DNA from: Magnetococcales bacterium
Lineage (GTDB): Bacteria; Pseudomonadota; Magnetococcia; Magnetococcales; JADGCH01
DNA: 47,766 bases
Assembly: GCA_015229115.1 (NCBI GenBank)
Contig: JADGCH010000014.1
Coordinates: 1-47,766, forward strand
Direction of reading: 5' to 3'
Shown: positions 7,874-15,247 of the stretch, one piece after another
Layout of the letters: every line of letters starts with the position of its first letter
How positions within the stretch are numbered: the stretch's first letter is position 1
The notes under the pieces: model-generated
Told to the model about the DNA's origin: nothing
What the model saw: only the letters and a program-made list of their open reading frames with translations
The model's database searches: none
Made by a program: the position numbers and the translations under genes

Positions 7874-8720
7874 GCAGGTGGCTGCGTTTGCGCAAGTTGT
7901 GGCGCTGCAACCAAGCCACCAGCTCCTCCACCTTGCGGCTCATATCGTAACTGTCGATCATGAACCGCACCCGATAACAGCGCTCTCCTTCATCCATGGG
8001 GAATGAATCAATGACGATACCCTGAATGACCATACCCTTGGGTGCCAATTCATAGGTGACGTTGACAGCAATCTTGGTGTCAGGCTGTAAAGGGGCTTTC
8101 AAAGCAAGATAGGGCTGAAAGGCCAAACCTCCAGCACTGACATTGAACAGGCGGCATTTGACAGCTGCCGGTATGTCAGCATATTTGACGGTCAGCTGCA
8201 GCTGTGGCATCCATTCAATATCGACCTGCACCCGCACACCGGCACGCTGCTGGGAAGCTACAATCAGTTGCTGCGGGTAGCTAAGCTGTAGTTTCTTGTC
8301 TTCCGACAACCCCAGAAAGGTGACCTGGGCTTCCATCATGGTGCGCTCAATGAAGAACCGCAGCCGAATCCTGTCCACAGTCACCAGTTTCTCGTTGCCC
8401 TTGGGTGGCTCCAGTGGTGCTACCAGCAGATGCTTGCGCTGCTGCAGATAGTGCCCCCCTTCGGCCTGCACCGGTGCTGCCATACAGGTGTAGTACTGGA
8501 TCAGACCATCGCCGAGGAAGACCTGGATCGGCAGTTGTCCTTCCATCAGCTGTAGCAGTATGGCGTAAATCCTGTCGGCATCGGTAATCTGTGTCCCCGC
8601 CTGACCGATGGCGGCTGCTCCCTCATCAGAACCCTTTTCTGGTGCTGCCGCAGCTGCCTGGTTCCCTTTTGCCTCTGCAGCGGGCGCTTTTTTCTTGCCG
8701 AAAATGGACAACAGAGCCAT
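7866..8720 (-). CDS. PilZ-domain c-di-GMP effector (YcgR-like)
   Basis: A 284-residue protein with a short Lys/Ala-rich N-terminus, a YcgR-N-like region (IQVFLGDGLIQYYTCMAAPVQAEGGHYLQQ...VDRIRLRFFIERTMMEAQVTFLG) and a C-terminal PilZ domain. The c-di-GMP-binding residues are visible: the arginine motif QQRAGVRVQVD (RxxxR, about residue 155) and NVSAGGLAF (NxSxGG, about 190). YcgR proteins brake or steer the flagellar motor when c-di-GMP is high, which suits a neighbourhood with chemotaxis and stator genes. It is divergent from the kinase-like gene at 8911. Confidence 0.88.
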   Translation of the reverse strand: MALLSIFGKKKAPAAEAKGNQAAAAAPEKGSDEGAAAIGQAGTQITDADRIYAILLQLMEGQLPIQVFLGDGLIQYYTCMAAPVQAEGGHYLQQRKHLLVAPLEPPKGNEKLVTVDRIRLRFFIERTMMEAQVTFLGLSEDKKLQLSYPQQLIVASQQRAGVRVQVDIEWMPQLQLTVKYADIPAAVKCRLFNVSAGGLAFQPYLALKAPLQPDTKIAVNVTYELAPKGMVIQGIVIDSFPMDEGERCYRVRFMIDSYDMSRKVEELVAWLQRHNLRKRSHLLK

Positions 8721-8749
8721 ATCACCACCTTCCTATCTGGTATCAAAGC

Positions 8750-8770
8750 GACGATTGAAGTAGAATCGTC
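8750..8770. promoter_or_regulatory. Inverted repeat in the PilZ / kinase-like divergent interval
   Basis: GACGATT (8750-8756) and AATCGTC (8764-8770) form a perfect 7-bp inverted repeat with a 7-base centre, 30-50 bases upstream of the PilZ start and 140 upstream of the kinase-like start. A regulator-binding site is plausible. No matching second copy was noticed in the window. Confidence 0.4.
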
Positions 8771-8795
8771 ATATTAGAATAATTGGAGCGATTTT

Positions 8796-8821
8796 AGAAA
8801 GCAATTTCAGAAAGCAATTTT
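8796..8821. repeat. 13-bp tandem repeat in promoter interval
   Basis: AGAAAGCAATTTC (8796-8808) is followed directly by AGAAAGCAATTTT (8809-8821), 12 of 13 identical, and then AGAA. The block lies about 90 bases upstream of the GTG start of the kinase-like gene in an AT-rich stretch, so it may change promoter spacing or present a doubled protein site. Confidence 0.6.
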
Positions 8822-8910
8822 AGAACCGTTCCGATACAATTCACCTTGTTTTGAGATATTTATCAACGATAATGATCTTTTTTCCTAGGCCAACTGCTGC
8901 AGGAGGGATT

Positions 8911-9843
8911 GTGAGCGCACTGACAGATGACGAATTGATGGAGGAACTGAAAAAACGGTTTGACCACACCAAGCAGACCCTGCACGACCTGAAAATCATC
9001 ACCAAAAAGCTGGAGTATGTCAACCGCAAGCTGGAGGCCTCGGAGCAGATCAAAAGCAATTTTGTCTCGCACATGAAAAACGAGATCAATAACCCGCTCA
9101 CCTCCATCCTGGGTCTATCGCAACAGCTGGCCTTCCCGGAAGCGCTGAACATCGCCACCGTCAAGTCCATTGCCTCCATGATCCACGCCGAGGCCTTCAG
9201 CCTTGATTTTCAATTGCGCAATATCTTCGCCGCTGCCGAACTGGAAGCGGGTGAAACGGAAATGCAGGTATCGTTGGTCGACGTCGATACCCTGGTACTG
9301 GAAACAGCCGAAATGTTCCAACACCAGATTCGCGATAAACAGCTGACGGTGCGCTACAATCGCCGCAAACGCATGGAGCAGGAGGGTCACCTGATCTTCA
9401 AGACCGATTCCACCCGTCTGCAACTGCTGCTCGCCAATCTGCTTTCCAATGCCATCGAATTCAACAGGGACAAGGGAAGTATCGACATCCGGGTGACGCA
9501 GTTCGACGATCAGCTCAGCCTGACCATTGTCGATACTGGCATCGGTATCGATATTTCACAGATTGACCGCATCTTTGACCGGTTCCAGCAACTGGAAAGT
9601 GGCCGCACCAAGCACCACAAGGGACACGGCCTCGGGCTGAGTATCACCAAGGCTATCGTTGACCTGATGGAGGGTAGCATCACCGTGGCCGACAACAGTC
9701 GTCACGGCGACAGCCCATCAGCAACCGGATGCACCTTTACCATTACCATACCCCAGATCGAAATGGATATCGCCGCTGACAGCTTTGCTGTTGATGGCAA
9801 CGAGTTCTTTTTTGGTGATGGTGACCAGGCCGAGGCGTTCTGA
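8911..9843 (+). CDS. Histidine-kinase-like protein lacking the H-box histidine
   Basis: A 310-residue soluble protein: an N-terminal coiled coil (about 1-45), a HisKA-like dimerisation helix pair (about 45-115), and a complete HATPase_c domain with N-box NLLSNAIEFN, G1 DTGIGID, F-box RIFDRFQQLE and G2 GHGLGLSI (about 165-285). The expected H-box (SHEIRTPL) reads MKNEINNPL: the phospho-accepting His is Asn57, and a His occurs three residues earlier (H54). Catalysis on a different residue, or action as an ATP-binding scaffold, is possible. Start is GTG 8911, preceded by a strong AGGAGG (8901-8906); a longer frame from 8851 has no such site. It ends 5 bases before cheD. Confidence 0.85.
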   Translation: MSALTDDELMEELKKRFDHTKQTLHDLKIITKKLEYVNRKLEASEQIKSNFVSHMKNEINNPLTSILGLSQQLAFPEALNIATVKSIASMIHAEAFSLDFQLRNIFAAAELEAGETEMQVSLVDVDTLVLETAEMFQHQIRDKQLTVRYNRRKRMEQEGHLIFKTDSTRLQLLLANLLSNAIEFNRDKGSIDIRVTQFDDQLSLTIVDTGIGIDISQIDRIFDRFQQLESGRTKHHKGHGLGLSITKAIVDLMEGSITVADNSRHGDSPSATGCTFTITIPQIEMDIAADSFAVDGNEFFFGDGDQAEAF

Positions 9844-9848
9844 CCATG

Positions 9849-10319
9849 TCAATGGGAAGCAATCCCAACCAGCCTTTCCTGCTGCCAGGCACACTGTTTG
9901 CGAAGGATGGCGATTATATTATCACAACGGTACTGGGTTCCTGCGTCGCGGTCTGTTTTTGGGATCCCAATCTCAGGCGGGGGGGCATGAACCACTACAA
10001 GCTGCCGCTCTGGAACGGTGACGGTCTGCCATCGCCGAAATTTGGCAACATTGCCACCAACAAGCTGTTGGAGCTGATGCTGGGCATGCGTTGCCGTCGG
10101 GAGGCCATACGGGCCAAGATATTTGGCGGAGCTGCTGTTATCCAGAGCTCCAGCGGGCTGTTGAACGTCGGTCAGCGCAACATCGAAGCGGCGCGCAGTA
10201 TCCTGGCCGAGCACCGCATCCCCATCGTTGCCGCCGATGTCGGCGGGGAATGCAGTCGCAAGGTGATTTTCAATACCCTGGACGGTACCGTGATGGTCAA
10301 AAAGGCTTCTCCGCAATAA
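9849..10319 (+). CDS. cheD: CheD chemoreceptor glutamine deamidase (copy 1)
   Basis: CheD hydrolyses the side-chain amide of specific glutamines in chemoreceptors and also binds CheC. The catalytic pattern is present: Thr in YIITTVLGSC, Cys in LGSCVAVCFWD (C33 counting from the codon at 9846) and His in GGMNHYKLPLW (H50), then the extended NGDGLPSPKFGNIATNKLLELML segment, KIFGGAAV and VGQRNIEAAR. Length about 156 residues is normal. The start is at 9846 or 9849, directly after the kinase-like gene. A second, closely similar copy lies at 12113. Between them is an asparagine-synthase-like gene. Confidence 0.93.
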   Translation, partial: SMGSNPNQPFLLPGTLFAKDGDYIITTVLGSCVAVCFWDPNLRRGGMNHYKLPLWNGDGLPSPKFGNIATNKLLELMLGMRCRREAIRAKIFGGAAVIQSSSGLLNVGQRNIEAARSILAEHRIPIVAADVGGECSRKVIFNTLDGTVMVKKASPQ

Positions 10320-10332
10320 CGGTGGGACGACG

Positions 10333-12129
10333 ATGCGCTACGCTTTTCTCGACGTAACTCTTCAGGATGGACAACTGAGTTGTCGTAGTGCCCATCTCCA
10401 TCCGCCATTGCGTCATTACGCTATCAGCGGCGCCCGCACACTCTACCTGCATGGCAATCCAATTGCCAGTCAATTGCGCAATGACCCTGCCGTGGTACGG
10501 TTACTGGAGCAGTCCGCCACTCTGGAACAATTTGCCCGTGGTCTGGACGGGTCGTTTGTGGTGTTCGTCCACGATCCGGTTGCCCGGACGGTATCCTTTG
10601 TGTCAGACCGGTTTGGTTCACTGCCTTTTTTCTACCGCATGGAACAACATGTTTTTTACGCCTCAACATCGTTCCAGCAACTCTACCACCAGTCTGCTCA
10701 GCGTCACCACTGGCCCAATCAGCTTGATCCAGTTAGTCTGGTTGAGTTTCTCTGTTTTCGTCGTCTGTTTGGTGACCACACTTATGAGAGCCATAGTCAT
10801 TTCCTTGAGGGTGCGACCATCGTCACCGTTGATTATGGAACGGCCACGTTGCAGCGCCGACGTTACTGGCAACCCCACTTCATCGCTGACCAGCCGACAA
10901 GACGACCGCCGTCGCAACAACAGCTAGCGGGTGAACTGGCCGATGCCATCCGACAGTCGGTGACCATGTATCGCTCCGATCATCCGCGTACTGCACTGCT
11001 GCTCAGTGGTGGTCTGGATGCCCGCGCCATTCTGGCTGCCTGCGGTCATGATCGACCGATCTGCTTCACGACTGCTCCCCGTCAAAATAACGAGTATGCC
11101 GTCGCGCACCAGCTGACCACTCTTGCCGGAGCGACCCATCATTTCATCCCGAGACCGGTGCAATTTCTTGATGCACTGGTGGATCCGGCCGTGTTTGCCG
11201 GTGGGGGCATGACCATCTACACTGAGGCACAATTTGGTGGTTACGAAGCTACCATAGCACCCCAAAACGACGTGGTACTGGTTGGATTGGCGCTCGATAT
11301 CCTGCTGTGTGGTCACTATCTGCCCAAGAAGCTGATGCACCTGCTGGGTCATGATGGCTATCACTTCCACATGCAGCCGCTGGCCGAGGATCTAGCCTAC
11401 CAGTTCATCCACACCGTCAGCTATCGACTTAAAACGTCCGATCCTTGGTCGGTGATCCGACCGGAACAGCAGCCACGACTACGCGATCAGATCTACGGTC
11501 GCATCACAGCCGAACTGGACAAGGGTCGTGCCATGGGAGCGGACGGCTACCAGCTGTGGGAGTTCATGCACACCCACAACTTCGCCCGTCATTACTCACT
11601 CATGATGGCAGCCTCCATCCGTGGTTATGCTGACTGCCGCATTCCGGCCTTCTCCAACCGCATCTATCAGCTGATGCATGAGATGCCTGTTGATTACAAA
11701 GCCAATTGGCGCGTCTACCAAAAGGCTATTGCCTTACTGGATCCACGCTTCATGGTCGTTAAAAACGCCAATACCAACATCCGCGCCGATTTACCGCTAC
11801 AGTTTCAAAGCCTCTTACGCTGGCTGTATGGCGCTGGCAACCGATGGCTGGGCACTGTTGGTGGTCGTTTCCCACGGCCACCAACAACAGAGGATCGTTC
11901 CTGGCCATCCTTCCGTCAATCCATTGATGTCAATCCTTCCATCCAGAAGATGGTGCGGGCCCTACCCCATTCCGAGGCACTGGCGGCATTGAATCTGTTT
12001 GACATGGATCGTATCGCTGATACAGTCGACGACTATTTCAGTAACCGCCACGACCACAGCGTGCTGCTCAATCTACTGGTAACACTGGACCGATTTGTGA
12101 AGTCGCCCTGTCGTGCCGAAGAGCCGTGA
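10333..12129 (+). CDS. Asparagine-synthase-like protein with inactive-looking glutaminase domain
   Basis: A 598-residue protein with the two-domain plan of AsnB. The N-terminal Ntn-type glutaminase region is recognisable (LDGSFVVFVHDPVARTVSFVSDRFGSLPFFYR), but the protein starts MRYAFL and lacks the Cys2 nucleophile that releases ammonia from glutamine. The C-terminal synthetase region has the ATP-pyrophosphatase loop LLLSGGLDARAI (S225-D229) and later RIPAFSNRIYQLMHEMP. It could form an amide or other acyl-adenylate-derived bond using free ammonia or another amine. It sits between two cheD copies and its end overlaps the second by 17 bases, implying co-translation. The true substrate is unknown. 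Confidence 0.8.
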   Translation: MRYAFLDVTLQDGQLSCRSAHLHPPLRHYAISGARTLYLHGNPIASQLRNDPAVVRLLEQSATLEQFARGLDGSFVVFVHDPVARTVSFVSDRFGSLPFFYRMEQHVFYASTSFQQLYHQSAQRHHWPNQLDPVSLVEFLCFRRLFGDHTYESHSHFLEGATIVTVDYGTATLQRRRYWQPHFIADQPTRRPPSQQQLAGELADAIRQSVTMYRSDHPRTALLLSGGLDARAILAACGHDRPICFTTAPRQNNEYAVAHQLTTLAGATHHFIPRPVQFLDALVDPAVFAGGGMTIYTEAQFGGYEATIAPQNDVVLVGLALDILLCGHYLPKKLMHLLGHDGYHFHMQPLAEDLAYQFIHTVSYRLKTSDPWSVIRPEQQPRLRDQIYGRITAELDKGRAMGADGYQLWEFMHTHNFARHYSLMMAASIRGYADCRIPAFSNRIYQLMHEMPVDYKANWRVYQKAIALLDPRFMVVKNANTNIRADLPLQFQSLLRWLYGAGNRWLGTVGGRFPRPPTTEDRSWPSFRQSIDVNPSIQKMVRALPHSEALAALNLFDMDRIADTVDDYFSNRHDHSVLLNLLVTLDRFVKSPCRAEEP

Positions 12130-12604
12130 CCACCACCATCACCCAGATCCACTGCTGCACCACATGCTGTTACCGGGGGGATTGTTTGCCCGCGATGCCG
12201 ATTGTATCATTACTACCGTGCTCGGGTCCTGTGTTGCTGTCTGTCTCTGGGATCCACAACGTCGGCGCGGCGGCATGAACCATTATAAACTGCCGCTCTG
12301 GAACGGCGATGGTCTGCCATCACCGAAATTTGGCAACATTGCCACCTGCAAGCTGCTTGAACTGATGCTGGAGATGCACTGCCACCAGGAAAGTCTCCAA
12401 GCCAAGATCTTCGGTGGTGCCGCAGTCTTCCAGAATGCCTGCAACCTTCTCAATGTGGGACAACGCAACATTGATATCGCACGCAAGGTCCTGGCGGAAC
12501 ACAACATTCCCATTGTCGCCTCCGATGTCGGCGGCAGCTGCAGCCGTAAACTGAAATTCAATACCACCGAGGGCAGCGTCCTGGTGAGAAAGAGCACCTC
12601 GTAG
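12113..12604 (+). CDS. cheD: CheD-like glutamine deamidase (copy 2)
   Basis: A second CheD with the same catalytic set: Thr in CIITTVLGSC, Cys (C40) in LGSCVAVCLWD and His (H57) in GGMNHYKLPLW. It is strongly similar to copy 1 at DNA level around the catalytic region (only about three differences over 55 bases at 10010-10065 versus 12297-12351), which points to a fairly recent duplication or gene conversion. The N-terminus from the GTG at 12113 carries a run of four histidines; an ATG at 12164 is an alternative start. It overlaps the upstream gene by 17 bases and stops 6 bases before the converging Dnr-like gene. Confidence 0.9.
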   Translation: MPKSRDHHHHPDPLLHHMLLPGGLFARDADCIITTVLGSCVAVCLWDPQRRRGGMNHYKLPLWNGDGLPSPKFGNIATCKLLELMLEMHCHQESLQAKIFGGAAVFQNACNLLNVGQRNIDIARKVLAEHNIPIVASDVGGSCSRKLKFNTTEGSVLVRKSTS

Positions 12605-12610
12605 CGTAGT

Positions 12611-13309
12611 CTACTCACTCACTTCCAGACAATTCCTCAGGGCCTGAATGTCGTGCACCAGGATCATGTTTTTGTCGACCGTGATCAGCCCCTCCTGTTG
12701 CAATCCGTTCAGCAACCGCGAAAAGGTCTCAGGCTGGATGGAAAGGCGGGAAGCAATGAGTTTCTTCGGAGCTGACAGGGAAAAGCTGGTGGTGCCGACA
12801 ACCTTCGATGCGGCGATCTGCTGCAGTAGATAATCGACCAATCTGGAACGGGCACTCTGCAACGACAGGCTGTCAATCTCGCCCACCTGACAACGCAATC
12901 GCTTGCTCATCTCGGCCATGACGCGGAAACAGGTCTCCGGTGATTCGCGCAAAGTGGTTATAAACGGGCGATTGTCGAACGAATAGAGATGGGTCGACAT
13001 CAACGCTGAGGCACAAACAGGGTAATAGGTTCGTTCCATAAACATCACTGCAACAGCAAAAAATTCGCCTGGCTTGACAAATTCGATAATCTTTTCCTGG
13101 CCACTGGGAGAGATACGATAGAGCTTGATCTGACCACGGTGGAGAAAAAAGAAGCGTTCCGCCTGCTGGTTGTTGTCAAACAGCAGTTCTCCCTCGCTGA
13201 GCCGATGCAACTGGACATTCTGCACAACATGGCGCATCTGGTCATCAGAGAGTCCGACAAACAGATCACTACGGCGCAATAGTGTGAGAACATGGGGTGG
13301 CAATTCCAT
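12611..13309 (-). CDS. Crp/Fnr-family regulator, Dnr-like
   Basis: A 232-residue Crp/Fnr regulator: an N-terminal cyclic-nucleotide-binding-type beta-roll (LSEGELLFDNNQQAERFFFLHRGQIKLYRISPSGQEKIIEFVKPGEFFAVAVMF, about 30-85), dimerisation helix, and a winged helix (KKLIASRLSIQPETFSRLLNGLQQEGLI, about 175-205). There is no N-terminal Cys cluster, so it is not an oxygen-sensing Fnr. The overall sequence is closest to Dnr, a haem-dependent nitric-oxide sensor in Pseudomonas, but ligand is inferred. Start is placed at ATG 13309, where family similarity begins; the frame is open further upstream but codes for unrelated residues. A TPR gene lies just upstream on the same strand. Confidence 0.88.
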   Translation of the reverse strand: MELPPHVLTLLRRSDLFVGLSDDQMRHVVQNVQLHRLSEGELLFDNNQQAERFFFLHRGQIKLYRISPSGQEKIIEFVKPGEFFAVAVMFMERTYYPVCASALMSTHLYSFDNRPFITTLRESPETCFRVMAEMSKRLRCQVGEIDSLSLQSARSRLVDYLLQQIAASKVVGTTSFSLSAPKKLIASRLSIQPETFSRLLNGLQQEGLITVDKNMILVHDIQALRNCLEVSE

Positions 13310-13319
13310 ACTAGGCCTG

Positions 13320-13889
13320 CTATTTCTGCCGGACGTCTGAGGTAGCCATACGACTCGTAGGCCGGTTTCTGCCACTCCGTCCAGCCATACGGCGACTGAT
13401 GGCCATAGCGCGCCGCTCCGCCAGGTAAGCCTGTTGCTCCTTGCCCTGCGACTGTAACACACCAGCCAGCTCGTGACAGATACCCGGATCGATGGGATTG
13501 ATTTCCATGGCACGCCGCAAGGCTACCTCCGCCTCAGCCAGCCAGCCACATCTGGCTAGAAAAATACCGGCATCGTAGCAGTTCACATGAATACCGGCAA
13601 TCTTGTCAAATACCTGGCGGCAAGCCTTCTGCATAGACTCCGCCCGAGCTGCAACCTGCAATACACTGCCCAGGTTGAGATCGGTGGTCTCCTGCTCATC
13701 ACTGTCACTGCCACAACAACGCAACAATCGGCGGTAAAACTTCTCGTCCTCGCTCAACAACTCCTTCTGTTGCCTGACCAGATCGGTTATCGCCATGCCA
13801 ACCAGACTGGTAACAGGAAAACGGCGGACATAACATGTCTTGCTCTTTTTCGGCCCAGAATGCTGCCGTTTCTGTTTGCCCACGATCAA
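13320..13889 (-). CDS. TPR-repeat protein of unknown function
   Basis: A 189-residue protein. The middle to C-terminal part (about 105-165) reads as two TPR-like helical hairpins: GIFLARCGWLAEAEVALRRAMEINPIDPGICHELAGVLQSQGKEQQAYLAERRAMAI. The N-terminal 30 residues and the last 25 are basic and low in structure. A CCGSD segment (about residue 58) is unassigned. It lies 10 bases upstream of the Dnr-like gene and probably shares its transcript. No enzymatic motif is visible; TPRs usually mediate protein contacts. Confidence 0.7.
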   Translation of the reverse strand: MIVGKQKRQHSGPKKSKTCYVRRFPVTSLVGMAITDLVRQQKELLSEDEKFYRRLLRCCGSDSDEQETTDLNLGSVLQVAARAESMQKACRQVFDKIAGIHVNCYDAGIFLARCGWLAEAEVALRRAMEINPIDPGICHELAGVLQSQGKEQQAYLAERRAMAISRRMAGRSGRNRPTSRMATSDVRQK

Positions 13890-14043
13890 GATCCCCTATT
13901 AGGAAAACACCGTCATACCCCTGCCGGAAACTCCGTCACTTGGTTCATATTAAGAAATATGGCACAATAGGTAAAGGTGGTATGGTGTAATTGCCCAATA
14001 AAAGCCACCCAAAAAGCTGTGTTGTCGGGAAAGGAGCACGACC

Positions 14044-14346
14044 ATGAGCAGTGATCGGGTTGTCGTATGCTGGTACTGTGGAACCGCTTTGTCATCCCAT
14101 GGAATGGGGCGTGAGGATGAGTGTCCAGCCTGCAGAAGAGCAACACGTGTCTGCCGCAACTGTCACTTCTACGATACGTCTGCCTGTGATGAGTGCCGTG
14201 AACCCCAGGCTGAGCGGGTTATCGACAAGGAACGAGCCAATTTTTGTGACTTTTTCGAGCCGGACAGTCAGCTGATCCATCCTGCCACGCCACTGTCCCG
14301 CGAGGCCGCTCGTCAAGCGGCCGATTCGCTATTTCGCAAATCGTGA
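14044..14346 (+). CDS. Small zinc-ribbon protein
   Basis: A 100-residue cysteine-rich protein. Four CxxC pairs are visible: C9/C12 (CWYC), C27/C30 (CPAC), C37/C40 (CRNC) and C48/C51 (CDEC), plus C68 in ANFCDFFEP. This implies at least two tetracysteine zinc sites. The CRNCHFYD...C..ERV.DKERANFCDFFEP arrangement is seen in small conserved hypothetical proteins of proteobacteria, but I know of no assigned function. A clear GGAAAGGAG precedes the ATG. It is followed by a hairpin shared with the converging pomB gene. Confidence 0.75.
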   Translation: MSSDRVVVCWYCGTALSSHGMGREDECPACRRATRVCRNCHFYDTSACDECREPQAERVIDKERANFCDFFEPDSQLIHPATPLSREAARQAADSLFRKS

Positions 14347-14356
14347 ATCCTGAAAA

Positions 14357-14379
14357 TCCCTCTCTCACCGAGAGAGGGA
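14357..14379. terminator. 10-bp perfect hairpin between convergent genes
   Basis: TCCCTCTCTC (14357-14366) pairs with GAGAGAGGGA (14370-14379) around a 3-base loop, between the stops of the zinc-ribbon gene (14346) and pomB (14399). Likely a bidirectional terminator or a dispersed palindromic element; there is no U-run. It resembles the hairpins at 2748-2778 and 24182-24210. Confidence 0.65.
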
Positions 14380-14398
14380 CCGTGCCCACGTTGCGTGG

Positions 14399-15157
14399 TT
14401 ACTGTTGTTTCAGGGAATCCATACTGTCTGGCGCCGTACCGACGCCACGATCAGCATTTTCCATCAGATTCGGTATTTTTTTGGTGACCAGGATTTCAAT
14501 ATGGGGCTCTTCGCTCACACCCCGTTTTTTCTGGCTGGTCGCCATCGGCGCAATAGCATTGACACCGGCAGCGATAGCCTGCAAACGGTGAGGATCCAGT
14601 CCCCCCTTGGTGGCCAACATAGTCACCACAGCAGCTGCCTGGGAAGCAGCCCTTGACCACTCCTCTGGCGCGGTCGCGTGGGCCGTTACCGTAATCTCAT
14701 TCGGCATCAGGGCAACCGAGGTAGTAAACTGCTGCAACAGGGGTGCGACACCCGTCTGCAGCTCGGTTCCGGTCTTGCTGGCGAACAGCTGACTGCTCTT
14801 GATGCGTATCAGGTAGCCGTTCTCGTCGTTGGTGACATCGGCATCGCCACCATCCACCATACGCTCGAATACCAGATCCAGTTTCTCCTTCAACTGGACC
14901 AGATTGATTTCCTGATAGAACTCGGCCGCTACTGGATTATAGCCTGACATGATTGGCGACATCGGCTTGATACGCTGCACGCCAAAGGCATCCTTCATGG
15001 TACCGGATACCTCCTGGAATTTGGCTTGACTCATGGACGAAAAGGCCACGATGATAATGAAAAAACAGAGCAGCAACGTGACCATATCGGCCCACGACAC
15101 CATCCAGAGTGGTGTCCCTTTTTTGCATGTTGGACATTTCTTGGCAGGTTCACTCAT
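14399..15157 (-). CDS. pomB: PomB/MotB-like flagellar stator subunit
   Basis: A 252-residue stator protein. The N-terminus CPTCKKGTPLWMVSWADMVTLLLCFFIIIVAFSSM contains the single transmembrane helix and the ion-binding Asp (D24); the preceding Cys pair and following FQEVSGTMKDAFGVQR are like PomB, the sodium-driven form. The C-terminal OmpA-like domain is unusual: where the family has GHTD and an Arg in LSAARA, this protein has TAHATAPEEWSRAASQAAAVV, so peptidoglycan-binding residues seem lost or shifted. It is downstream of pomA on the same strand with a 90-base gap. Coupling ion (Na+ versus H+) is inferred from sequence resemblance only. Confidence 0.85.
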   Translation of the reverse strand: MSEPAKKCPTCKKGTPLWMVSWADMVTLLLCFFIIIVAFSSMSQAKFQEVSGTMKDAFGVQRIKPMSPIMSGYNPVAAEFYQEINLVQLKEKLDLVFERMVDGGDADVTNDENGYLIRIKSSQLFASKTGTELQTGVAPLLQQFTTSVALMPNEITVTAHATAPEEWSRAASQAAAVVTMLATKGGLDPHRLQAIAAGVNAIAPMATSQKKRGVSEEPHIEILVTKKIPNLMENADRGVGTAPDSMDSLKQQ

Positions 15158-15247
15158 GAATCAGGTCCCCCGTAGTCAAATCCCAGGCAGGTACTTCGTC
15201 AAAGATGCCCTTGATGGGCACTGACACCGTCAAATCTATTAACCTAA

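Noticed and set aside
8851-8910. Upstream 20-codon extension of the kinase-like gene
   Set aside because: AGGAGG sits immediately before GTG 8911, and the extension is AT-rich promoter-like sequence.
15206-15220. Small hairpin TGCCC-TTGAT-GGGCA between pomA and pomB
   Set aside because: A 5-bp stem is too short to support a terminator or regulator call.
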